DNA from: Ifrita kowaldi
Lineage: Eukaryota; Chordata; Aves; Passeriformes; Cinclosomatidae
DNA length: 64,000 bases
Reading direction: 5' to 3'
Assembly (NCBI GenBank): GCA_013398055.1
Contig: VZRS01002799.1
Span: 389,417 to 453,416, forward strand
The notes under the pieces were generated by a model that saw nothing but the letters and a program-made list of their open reading frames with translations, was not told the DNA's origin and did no database searches. How positions within the stretch are numbered: the first letter of the stretch is position 1; each line of letters begins with the position of its first letter. The translations under genes and the position numbers were made by a program. Of the stretch, positions 25,301 to 37,900 are shown piece after piece.

Positions 25301-28300
25301 TGCATTAATTTGAAATCAAATTAGTGTTGACAATGATATTTATCATTGTTAAAAGAAATGTGCTAGATTCACAACTTTAACTCTGATTAGGTCCATAATT
25401 CCCACCAGCTTCAGCTGGACTTTGGTACTTCTGTGGCTCTGGGTATTTTACTCACAAAAGTGTCATAGTAGCTACATTTTACCCTGTACTAAGAGCCATT
25501 GCATTATTTAAAAGCCGTAGGTCAGATCTGGACTTAACTTTAACTTTTGTCTAATGCCAGCCCTCAGTGGGGGGGTAATAGATCTGTTCTGCACCTGCCA
25601 GTACAGGGGTACTGGCATCCCAAGAGATACTACACCTGTGAGTACATTATAAGCTCGGTGATGATTCAGTAACTACACTGAATCATCACTTACTTAGCTT
25701 AAAAATCCAAGTGCATTCATCCTAACCATTATATAAACCATATTTAAGTACTATAATGCTAAAGCACTCACAGTGTAAAAGAGTCAATGTAAATGAGTTA
25801 CACACGGCCAGGGACCAAAACATCAGCTAATCAGTCCATATGAAAAGTTTTGTTTCTCATTTAAAAAGCATGAAATACATAATAAGATTTGGATTAGTTT
25901 GACTGTTCTGGCTTTTTGGCTGCTTATCTGGCTAATTTTGAGGACAGCATCACCATCACTTTAGGCTTTGAACAGGTTAAATTTGCAGGCCTTATGATTC
26001 AACTTAAAGAAGATATCCTGATGTTAAAGGACAGCATAGAAAAGAGTTTGAAGACAGAAAGAAGAAACGGGATTACCTGTTTCTTCTTTATAAGTCATCA
26101 TCAAAGCTAGTGCTGTTGTAGGGTCATTGAAAGGTAAAGGGAAGGTGATGGCATGTTAAGGATCAGAACTAGTTACAGATGATAGTTTGGACAGGCTATT
26201 GAACATAAAGCTTTCTTAGTATCAGATGGGGAACAAGGCATCTCTTTTGAAATTGCATACACAGTGCTTAAAGGCCTGAATCTTTGCTGTGTTTGGAAAA
26301 CAACCAGTACATTTTAGACATTACTTCCATCTGTGGAACACAAAATAATAACAAATAGTGAGCAACTCTCTGAGGCCTGTATTAGCTGACAATATCATGT
26401 CATGCTGAATGCAGATGTCTTGGCTGTATCTGAAAGTCTACCTTTTTTCTTTTCAAGATGGAAAATATTAAGCTTTGTGCCCACCCATATCAGACCTCCT
26501 TTTGGAAGCTGACCGGGTTCAGTGTTCCCCTAAGGAGAAGCAAACAAGAGCTGCTTGGAGAGCTGTCATTCTATTGATTTCAAGGCATCTGACAATGTTC
26601 TGCTTCGGAAATTGCAAATACACCATGGCCAGAATACTTCAAAGTGCCTTGACCCATTTCTGAGAAAACCCCTTGTTAATAGGGCAACTTAAAAATTAAA
26701 GAGATAAAGGCAAGATGAAGCTGCACATGAATGTTCAGTCTGGCAGAGGTGAATCAGAGATTTTTACAAGACACTGCAACAGTGAATAGCTAATTGATAT
26801 TGTACCAGCCTTCATGATTTAATGATACCATTACAGGAGAAAGTTGAGAATGATGTTATTGGCTAGCTCAGTCTTTTTGGCATAAGCTTTTTGACATCTG
26901 CAAAAGTTTATCTGCTTCAGGGACTGTCAGTAATGTTTGAGATCTGGGTCCAGTTGATGGTATCATCTAGTCGTCAATGAACTAAAGATGCTAAATCCAC
27001 AAGAATTTTTATTCATGGCATAGCAATATGTTGTGTACTCCACTCTTCTGATGCATTGGGACGGTGCTGAAGGCAGCAATACACAACCAAAAAAGCCCTT
27101 TTTTGTGTTTCTTTTATATTAGGAAAGGGATCAACAAGAAGCTGGGAAATTTTTGAAAGTTACAGGGTCTGTCTTTTCCAAACTGACTATCTAAGTTAAA
27201 TGCATGTATTAAGATACACAAATAAGAAACTTAATTCTGAGGAATGTTCAAATTACCACTGTGGGATCTGTGGGAACTACCACTATTACTGAGAAAACAG
27301 GTCACCTATATCTAAGACGAGACAGAGCTCCCTACATGTGCACCTTTTGCTGCTGTTTTTATTGCTACCAATTAGGTGGCTATAAGCTCTTCCAAAGATC
27401 TTGCATGTTGTAAAGTAAAACTAGAGAAAATCAATCACAACAGATGAAGATTCACTTTTAATCACAACTATGTTTACAGGGTGAAAGATGCCAAAGTCCC
27501 ACAAATTCCAAAAAAAAACAAATGAATTCAAGTTCAAAGCAAGTAATGCCAGTGTAAATGGGTCTGGAAAGACATTTTGGACTGTTCCATCATCACAAGA
27601 TCATTTTGTTGTGGAGAAAGAGTAGAGAGCTAGAAATGGCATAGGCTCTTCCGTGTCTACTCTTGTTACAGGAAATTCCCTGATTTGCCTGATGAAAGGT
27701 CCACTTAGCCCAAAGGCCAGAAGGGGATCCTTTGGGAAATAGAATAAGAACAGGGCATGGTTTATTCTGCGTATCGTCCCATGATTTATCCTTCCAGTTT
27801 CATACAGAAACTGGTTACAGAGTTCCTGAGCCAGAGATCACACACAGAATAATAGCCACCAAAGAAGCTCTCTGTGTTGACTGTGAGATTTGTCTAATCC
27901 AATTTTTTTAGCAAACTTACGCCTTCAGCCTCAACAGCATCCTGTGCCAATGACTTTTAAAATCTGTATGAAAATGTAGTTTTTGTTTGTTTCAAACCCA
28001 ACACCTCATAATTTTGTCATAGTCTGGTTCTGGGACTATGAGAAACAGTAAGCATTGCTTTCTCATTCCCTTTCTCCATGCTCCTCATGGTTTTGCAGAC
28101 ATGACTTCACTTAACTTCCCTATCCATTCCAGTTATTCATTTTTAAAGCTGAAAAATTGGCATATTTAGTCTGTCTCTACACTAGAGAAATATACAAGCA
28201 AACACATTTGAAAGTATCATTCATTCAGGCCTTTTTGCCAATGAAGATAAAGAAGAAAAACCCAAACCAAACCGAAAATAATCTGAGGAGAGTATGAGAA

Positions 28301-31300
28301 AGTTATGGACTTGCTAAAAAGAGGAAAACATTTCTTACACATGTTCCCATGACGACCCTGCCTCAGCACTGCTGAGGCCAGTCACTGTGTGAAGATGCTG
28401 TGTCATTCCAACTGCATTTCAGACTTCTCTTTAATTTTTTCTGCATTTTTTTTCCTTGGGTTTCCCCAAGTCCAGCCAGCAAGGCTCTGAAATTTCAGTA
28501 TTTCAGTTCAGAACATTATGAGACCACACTTTCTCAATCTCCATGCGGCACAGCTATTATAATAAAACCAAGGACATGGAGTGAGGAACTCAGTATTTGG
28601 AAATTTACACTCACAATTGTACAAATTTCAGTGTCAATTTATTCATAGTTATAATCTGAGCCGGAATCTAAGGGACAAGGAGCAGGAGGGTTTTTTCCAG
28701 ACAGGGTTTTTCTCTCCCTGACACCTCAGATAGAGCAAATGTGAAGGGAAAATAATGTGTCGGGTAATTTTATTCCACCTCGTTGCCATTTCAAAAATAC
28801 TCTGTATGGTCTGCTTTAGGATGCTTTGTACAGCAAAGGGAAGGAAGTATAACTGAATATACTAACTTTCACACAGTTCTGTGCTGACGCCAGATGAAGC
28901 CTCAGTAAGAAACAACTGAGTTAAGGGACAGGCATGAGCTGGGCTCTGCACTTTCTGTGTGCAAATCGTGCCTGAAGATGTTAGAAATAAAACCTACCTG
29001 ACGTTATTCATCAGACTGAACTTGCATAGCACTATTTGTGCAATGAGCCTAACACCTACTACCCTATATTGTGGGATGTTTGTTTTGTACCTTTGTCTGC
29101 TGAAATGCCACGTGTGGTATGACTTCTGTCACAAAACATGCCTTAGTTTTGTCTTTACCTTGTCAAAACATCGGAGCAGTACATTAATCATTAAAGAATT
29201 GTCAGTACTTTAGCTGATCGCATTTGTGATGCTCCAAAAGAAAAGAAAACACCCACAAGCAGATAAAATAAAAACTTGAGGAGACTGAAACATACAGAAA
29301 TACACACACTGGGAGCAGGCAGGTGAGCAGGGTTGTGATTTGCAGCAGAAATAGCACGGTCAGAAATATTCCCATTATTTTCTCTTCAGCATCAGTTGAC
29401 TGTGTAAGAAAGCTGCTGTACGGTTACAAATTTCTAATTAAGTAGTGAACTGTGCTCCGAAAATACTGGAAAGCTGCTAGCCTTTTTATAGCATTTCTTC
29501 TCCTTCCTCTAGACTTTTAGTTTTTCTGTCATGTAAATAAATACCATTTTCCTTAACTCCTGTGAGTTAAGGAAGCAGCAGGTGCTCCATTTCACAGGCA
29601 GAGAGAGGGAGACAGAGAGGTTTCAACCAGAGGCCCAGGAGTCAGTACTGTACTCATGTGAATGTGGGATTGAACACTAGTTCACACTCTACATGTTGCC
29701 TTTTCAGTGCATGAATGACTGTTCTCAAATGAGACGTCAGGATGTACTGTACATCTTATTTCTGTGCTCCCACAGGGTGAAAGAAAACTGTATGCATGTT
29801 CTGTTTGCTGGAGACAACAGAATATATAAAACTTGCAGATGCTGAAACTACGTGCTGATGCTCTGCTTGTGTGATTATCGCCCACTTTATCCATTAGCTT
29901 ATCCCAGGAGGGAAATTTCCCCCACCTACTGCAATAGAAGCCTGAAGTCAGAAATCGTATTGATCCCTTATGCTTTTTGTTACCTGCAGCTTTTAGGCAG
30001 CAGGAGTCAGAAATAATCCTCTGGAGAACAGCACTGTGCAGCAGCGTGCACCAGCCTCCTCCTGCCCTCAGCCAAGGTTGTGCCAGCCCTGTGCTGCTGG
30101 GGGCTGTGACTGTGCCACCTAAATCTCTTGTGAGATAGCACCTTGCCTGCCTGATCAAACACAGCTGAGGGGGAAGGAATCAACTCAGCCATTCTAAATT
30201 CAACAAACATGTTGAGGATAAATGCTCTTGATGAGTCTTTACCATTCTCAATCTTTAATTAACTGAGGATAAATAGGTTCTTTATTCTTGGGTTTATGTT
30301 TTTCCCATCACCATTGCACTGTGTTCCATAGGGCCTGTGCACTGACTTTCAAATCACAGGACCTCCTGTAAGGCAATCACTATAGGTAAGGCAGGCTAGG
30401 TACATGATTTAACACAAATTATGCTTCTTGAACCAGTCTTTCCTATATGTTGAAGATGTCGAACAACAGTCACGTCTCAGAGCTTTGGGGGATGGAAAAG
30501 AGAAGAGGGGCAGAAGTGGCATTTTTGTCCTGTTATTGACCCATTCATTTCCTTCTCCAGATCCCAACTCTGGGACAATAAATGGGGCAGACTCCTAAAC
30601 TGCCAGGTTGGCAATTTGTCAACTGCTTGATTTGCTCCTTTGTCACTGTCCTGATGATATTTTAAGGTTTTAATTCATTAAAATGGCTCATCATGAGTTC
30701 TGTCTTAGATATGTGCAAGTCACGCTCTTCCTAAAATCAGGGTGAGAGTGTTCAGGGGTGCTTCATCTCACCCCAAGTTAAGTGCTGAAGGAAAGTGAGC
30801 TGAATTACTCCTCAGCAGAGCTGCTCTTTCTCTATAGGGGAAGCTCTGTTGACGAGTTCAGACTTGGACATCTGACTGTTTTGTTATAGTGCACAGAAAC
30901 CAAAGACTTTCACACTGAAGGGACACAGAGCACTGAGAAATCAATCAGATCACATGCATATGCAACAAGAGTTTTACTGCAAGGCAGTTTCACGAGCACA
31001 ATGGCACCTCTGCAAGTGAGGTTGATGGGATAGCTCAGGAAATAAAAATGTTCACATATGTCACTGACAAATCCCTATTCAAGCAATTATGCACCAGTTT
31101 AGTTTCAAAGCAATCTTAGCCCATTAAAGAAAAATGCACATTTAAAGTATTCTGGCTTTGTATTTAACAGAATGATTACCACTATTTCTGTTTGCCAAGC
31201 ACACCCACACAAAAGAAATTCACTTTTAAAACTGCCTAACTTCATATTTGCCCATCAGACCAGAACAGCCTTGAGTTTATAATAATAATTTCTTGCTTAA

Positions 31301-34300
31301 TTACATGTTTACTCAGGACATTTAGAGATATTCTGGTTTTCTGAGTGAATGAGAACTTTTGAAAAGCAGCAGCTCACTCCCTCCCCCAGCATGGAAGTGT
31401 TGAAATGCTGAGGCTGCTGCACTGTGCCAGCTCTGTACCCCAGCTGCCCCAACGATGGGCACCATGTGGGAACAGGCACTAAGTGACCTCAGGACCCCTT
31501 GGGGAGGCAGTGGTAGCACCAGCTTTCTCAGGAGCACAACGGTGACAGCAGAAAAGGAAATTTTGCCAGTCACCTTCATTTTTGTCCTCTCTCTAATGAT
31601 AGGAACCTACCTAGGAAGTTTGTCCTGCCATGCTTAAGCAGGGGCCTGAGTCTTTAGCACTTCAAAGGATGGCTGTAGGTACATGGAACCAGACAAGTGT
31701 TTTCTCAGAGGCACCTGGCAGAGTGGCACATGGGTGAGGTAAGAAAGTGCTGCACTGATAGGACAGGCACATGGGTAAGCAGATCTTGCTTGTCTTGACT
31801 GTAGCCCACACTGCTATCTCTGGGACCAAAGTTGAGGTTCTGCTGTTTCTCTCCTGGATGGGTTTGCCTCTGAGTGGCTTGTGCATGTAGCTGTGCCTGG
31901 AGATCAGAGCAGGAGGTTCCTCCTGTCCTCTTCTCCTTGTGCACTGACAATCACAGGCCATGGGATATTGCAAAGATTTTAATATCCTGAACTCCTGTCA
32001 CCTCAGCAGCATTAGTCTCCCTGTGTCTTGACCCTCCCCAGAGATCCTCTAGCACCTTCCAGGAGGAAGTTGTATTTCAAGCATCCTGATAACTACAGTC
32101 AGTCTGCTTAGAGCAGATGACTGGAAAGTTGGTCAGAGGACCAAGCATGAAATCATCCTTGGGTATCTGAGGAATAAGTAGACTGAAATGGTTGATGTAG
32201 TCAGTATCTCCACAGCTTCTGTTGCATGAACAGAGGTGTTGCTCCTGAGATAAGAATTTTTCCCAGCTTGGGAGAACTGGTTTTTCACTGGCCTGGGGAG
32301 AAACTAAGCTGCTGGAAATGTTCACTGGGAACAGCTCTCTTTTGAGTTCCCCACTCTGCTCTCCTGTAAGGCTTATGGACAGCTCATCTGGAGGCTTCCC
32401 ATGGGTACAGGGGAACCAGGGAAAAGATTATGTATATCTAGGAAGAGAATAGGATGAGATGGAGGATTAGGCCTTTTGAGAGTCACTACAGCTTTTTTTC
32501 TTGAGAGGAGACCATATAATGCAAAGTCTTTCAAACTGAGGTTTGTAGTTCCTCTGTCACAGCAGTGTTGATAATGATTGATAATGATTGGGAGGAAAAA
32601 CATTCATAGAATTATTTGACATTACTGATCTGCTAACTAATGCAGAGAGAGATAAAAATCTCTACCAAGAAACACGTGGTGGAGATTTCCAGGGGGCTCA
32701 ACAGACCTGTTACCCTTCTCTCTTATTTTTGTTTGATTTCCTATTTCAAAAGAGGTCAGTTGTCCTTCACTCCTTGGTTTTGAAAACTGGACATTATAAC
32801 AAACAAACTGAAGTTTCTGACAGAAGAGGATTTTGGAGGTGTAGGGATTCAGCAAGACCCAGGATGTTGTGGCCATTGCCATTTGTCCTTTCAAGTGTTA
32901 CAAAAAGTGACAAAAAGCCAATGGGCCATTGTCACCCTGACACAATGATTGCAACCTTAGAGAAGTAGCAATATCATCAGAAACACACAGCAATCAATGA
33001 ATTTTATAAATCACCATCAGCATCATTATTTATATCCATTTCCTTAAAACTGAAAAAAAAAAAAATTCCCTTATATTATGAAATAATTCACCTTTATAAC
33101 GTAATTGGATATGTATCCTGCACTGATTCAGCTCCAGGCAGAACACAGTTTTGAGTTACCAAATCAATACAAGGCATTCTTGGGACAATTTAAGCATGTC
33201 TGTACAAGAAGGTTGAACCAATTTCACTGCAGTTTTGTCTAATCCAAGTATGCAAAATCAGCACAGACTTCACAGGGGTCCAAACCAATCTGTTGTGGGG
33301 AATAAACCCATCAGTAGGAAACAGGGTGAAAATCTCTGCTCATTTTGGCTCTGATACTAATTTATCCAGACAAAAATTATGTGCTTTTTCCAGAATCGTT
33401 TTGTGTATGTTTTTAATTTTAATTTTTTTTTTCCACATTTCACATTTATAGTTTTACAGCACCCGTTCGCCCTCCCCAATTGAGTGTTGCCACATGACCC
33501 CCTGGAGTAGAAAGGTACTGGAAAAACAAGCAATCCTCAATTAACAGCCCTGTCTTACTCTTCTCCCCTCCAGATCCTAACCCTTCCTCTTGCTTGCTTT
33601 TCACTTGCTAACTTTACTGTGCTAAAAGAAGCCATTTCTGTTTTCTCATGTCAGTAAGACACAATAATAACTTTTTCCCCCCTCTTTCATTCTTCACCTT
33701 GGATGGGTTTCAGGAGCTCAAGGCCACAAAGCTGCCTCCCCCTATCACCTCTTTTAAAAGGCCTGAACTTGGACAGACTCGATAGCATTAGCAATTGTAT
33801 TTAATTCTCTTGCCATGTTTTGCAACTGCCCCTTCTTTTTTTCCTAAATGGTAAGAAATGGTTTGGACAATGCCACACTGACAGCAGGTATTTATTCTCT
33901 GGCCATTTGGTGATGCCACTGTTTGGAGAGGAGAAGCTCTGGCAGCCTGGGTCACTTTGCCGGCTTTGTCCAGCACTTCATTGTCATCCAGGGAAGGATG
34001 AATTCGGCAACAAATGAAGCCTCTGTTGTGTGTGGGTGTGGGTGTGGGTGTGGGTGTGGGTGTGGGTGTGTCCCCACGTGCCTGTGTGTGTGTGCAAGGG
34101 TGGGTTTTTTTGCATGCATGCATCAAACTTAGGGCTGGGGGGGGAGTTACCTAGGAAACAAAGTCTTTTGTGCTTGAAGTTTATATGAGCTATTCACGTC
34201 TGCCGGGAATCGGCACAAAAGCTGCAGGCAGAAAGAAGGCTGCAATGTTTGACTGAAATCCTACATGGGAAAAGGGGGTTTTCTGCGGGCGGGAGAAGAG

Positions 34301-34881
34301 GAAACCTGCGTTGCCTTGGGTCTGGGGGTGCTGCGGGAGGTGACACTGACGAGGTAAGTGCCCTCCAACAGTTTAAATAGTAGCTGCCGAGTTAAGATCT
34401 TTAATGCTTTTGGGGCTGGGACGTAAATGCTGTTTGGCAAGCCTGAGATGGTTAATTCCCCCAGGATTTGTGAGGAGCCTGGGGGAGGGATGGCAGAAGT
34501 ACAATGGCAGACAGGGCATGATCCTGCGGTGTTCAACACCCACCTGCTCAGTGCTCTGCCGCGGCCATGTAGAGCAACATTTTATCTTTGCCCTGTTTGC
34601 TGCCGAAACTAAAACTGGCAAATAAAGTGTAAACAGCAGGCATGAAGGAGAAAAGGCTGGCAGTTAAGCAGCTGGGAATTCAAGACGGAAGAGAAAGCCA
34701 GTCTGAAAAGGACTGCACTTCATTTTTAAAAAATGAGAGGCAAACAGATGTCCTGAGCTGGCTAAACAGTTGTCACAGCTTACAGAAGAATGTATTAATG
34801 GAAGAAGGGAGGGAAATTAGGCAGAAAAAGGTAAAGGTAAGCGTTTCTCCCCTCTGTCTCTTCCAAACAAAAAAGAAACTT

Positions 34882-34924
<43 letters not shown>

Positions 34925-37900
34925 AAACAAAGAGACCTCCAAACCCAAGCTGGCAGCCAGCACCAGATGAAAATGCACTTGCTTTATTTCTCTTTGCAAG
35001 ACAGGGTGTTGGGGGACTTCTCGTTTCTTCCAAAAGAAAACAAACCATCTGTGTTTCTTCCATGCTGTTTACTTTTCTCTGTTTCTTCATCTTCAGCATC
35101 TAGGACTTCCTGTAGTATGCTATGAAAATATGCATGGGTTCTAAACAATCTTTTGAATTTCTTCTGGTAGTGGCTATTCTTTTCTTTGGTTGTTGTCCCC
35201 CTGTCCCAGCACTGTCAACACCTGCCACTTCCCACCACACAGCTGTTGGATGGCTGTACCATGGTCGGCTCTTGGTCTGCGTTTGTACAAATGAAATGCA
35301 AATGGTTTTTATGAAGTATGGAGGGGTCTTCTTTAAAACTTTGGACCTTCTGATGCTTGAATGAATGGTTGTATGAGACCAGTTGCAGTTGCAAATGAGA
35401 ATTCACATGTGTAATGCTTGTGGTAACTGAGGACACGCTTGCCATGGCTATGCACGAATGCAGGATGTGCCCCTTCTGACAGAGGAGATGGCCTGTAAAT
35501 GTCACTGTAAATGTGCTGAGTTCCAGTATGTTGAGGTGTTTTTCTCCTATTAGCAGGATGTTAAGTTTCCATTGGAGAATGGCTGGTGCTGTGTGACTTA
35601 GCTAGAATGATTCCTTCCTGCATCCCTGTAACTGATTTCTGATTTGTGTGTCTGCTTTGTTTCAAAATTAGCCTTGTGTGCCTGAATGGAAGACACTGAT
35701 TTTGAATGTATTCATTTGCAGTCCCATCCACCAGAGGACGAAGATACAGATGTCATGTTAGGGCAGAGGCCGAAAAATCCAATACATAATATCCCTTCTA
35801 CACTGGATAAACAAACCAATTGGAGTAAAGCACTACCTCTCCCAACTCCAGAGGAGAAAATGAAACAAGATGCCCAAGTGATTTCTTCTTGCATTATCCC
35901 CATCAATGTCACTGGTACAAATCTCTTCTATTTCTTTTTGTATTTATTGCATGGTTTAAGGGAGGTCAAGTACTTATTTTGTTTAATTTATTTGAAGTCA
36001 CGGGATTGTGCAGTCTGGGGGCAAAGACCCTAGCTTGAAGATTTAGTTTCTGAAAGACAGTGGGCTAAATTCATCCCTTATGCATGACTGCTGGAGTCAC
36101 CAAAGCCGCATCTAGGATTAATTTGGCCCATATCTTCAGAGTCATGTTATATGGTGTAACATAACCCTAGTTCCCTGTATAAACAATGTACTTTTGTTGT
36201 GTATATAACCTACAATCTGTATTAACAAGGACCTCAAGTAACTTTTTGAATGTAGCTGACTGAAATAATGCAGAAAGCCACCAAAATTAATCATATGATT
36301 ATCATGTGTAGCAGGAGAAGAGAAACTAGAGAATGTAGGCTACTATTTGCAGTGCTTTAAACATGCAAGGCATGAATGTGTAGCATGCAAACCATCGCTC
36401 TGAGATCTCTTTACATGCTGCTATGCTGAAGGTATAGTAATGGCATTTTCTTCTATTTCTATAACATTTTGATATATTTGACTAGATTTATTTGAAGAAG
36501 AACTTGTTTATAGAAGCAGCAGGTATATCACTTATTAAATGTGATAGATGACTTATTTTCAGAACCAAAAATCAGGCTGTTTTTCTCTTTCTCTTTTTCT
36601 CTTTCTTTCCTTCCAGAGGGCTATGGTAAACATAAAGTAGATCTGAGTTTTCCTCAATAATATTTTCAAGTACCAAGTTTTGATTAACTTAAGTGCATAA
36701 AGTGGGCTAACTTCTACAGTTATACACTTCAATGTAAATAATCAGGAAAAAAGCAGGGGGCTTTCAGTTGACCTTCATTCTCCAGAGAAAATATTTGTAT
36801 TTAATTCTATTTTCCCAGTAACTGGGGGATTGGGGTAAGGTCACAGTTCCTCACCTCCCATTGTTCTTCCCCATGTTTATCAGTGCTCCACAAACCTTCC
36901 TGCAAGACAGGCTGTAGGATTCACCATGGTGCTGGAGAGGGCTGTATGCCCACAGTCCAGCTTCAGCTCACAACCAAGGCTCTTGGGCTTGCAGCACGTC
37001 TGTCTTACAGCATCACGGTGACAAGTCCCCATCTGCTCCACCGTCAGCTGCGTGAATCCTCCCAGTGACAGCAACACAGTCCCAGTTCCCCTCCGTCCTG
37101 TCAGAGGAGGTGACACTGCACAGTGCCACCGGCTCTGCCTGCCTGTGGAGGTGGCATCCGGGAGTGGGTGTCCCTTTCCCCAGGACAGTGCTCTGGCCAC
37201 AGGAGGACAGGCAGCTGGCCGGCAGAACTGCCTGCATACACCCTGCTGGGCTGCAGGTCGGGAGCCAGCTGGTCATGGTCCTAGGTTGTGCACTGCAGCT
37301 GGAAATCCCCACGGAAAGTCATAGATAATGTGGCATATTTCCACAAGGTAAAGCTGGTGGTAAAATGATGCTCCTTCTAGTTTTGATACAGGACCCTGAC
37401 CGGTGCAGGCTTTCTAACAGGGCTAATGTCACCTAATGCAGCCAGAGGACAGTTAGGTCTGGGACCAATGTTAACTTTTCCAGTAATAGCCATTTTTGCC
37501 TAGACTCCACCTGCCATACATTGGAACCAAATTTCCACTGATCAGTTTTACAGATCAAGAATGGTATGTAATCTTCTGGATGTTTATGTGTATCATTCTC
37601 ATTAGCACTAATGGGAATAATTTGTATGCGTCACGGGGAAGAAATACCCTCTTCCACTTTCCTCTTGGAGATGACCCCCGTGCATCTGGCACACAGAGCA
37701 TGTTTGGCTAACTCACAGTTGCTGGAAAACCAGCAATGATGCTGATTGATTTTTTGTTTCAAAGAGTTTGCTTTTAGTTCTCTCTGTTTTTGTTTTTTAA
37801 GCTTCTCCCAACCCTGAGAAATGTTCACTTTTTTGAAAATGATTGTTGTTGGAGTTTACAGCACTTCTGTTCCATATTAAAGAAAGTTCTTCCTCTGCTT

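Larger units (their letters stand above)
33515..35721 (+). other. NHS: NHS intron between exon 3b and exon 4
   Basis: 2.2 kb holding a (GGGTGT)n array, a 39-base T run and a candidate alternative first exon (34642-34836). The 34.2-34.6 kb part is more GC-rich than the surrounding introns. Confidence 0.85.

Noticed and set aside
24640..25308. Open frame of 222 codons on the + strand
   Set aside because: Only its first 27 codons are coding (end of NHS exon 3). It simply reads on through the GTAAGT donor into the intron, without similarity to NHS there.
33460..33514. 55-bp version of exon 3b using the second AG
   Set aside because: It would shift the reading frame into exon 4, whereas the 63-bp version keeps it and matches the human segment.
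36880..37328. GC-rich patch with overlapping frames on both strands in intron 4
   Set aside because: Frames are open in several phases because of composition. No acceptor/donor pair compatible with NHS phases was convincing.
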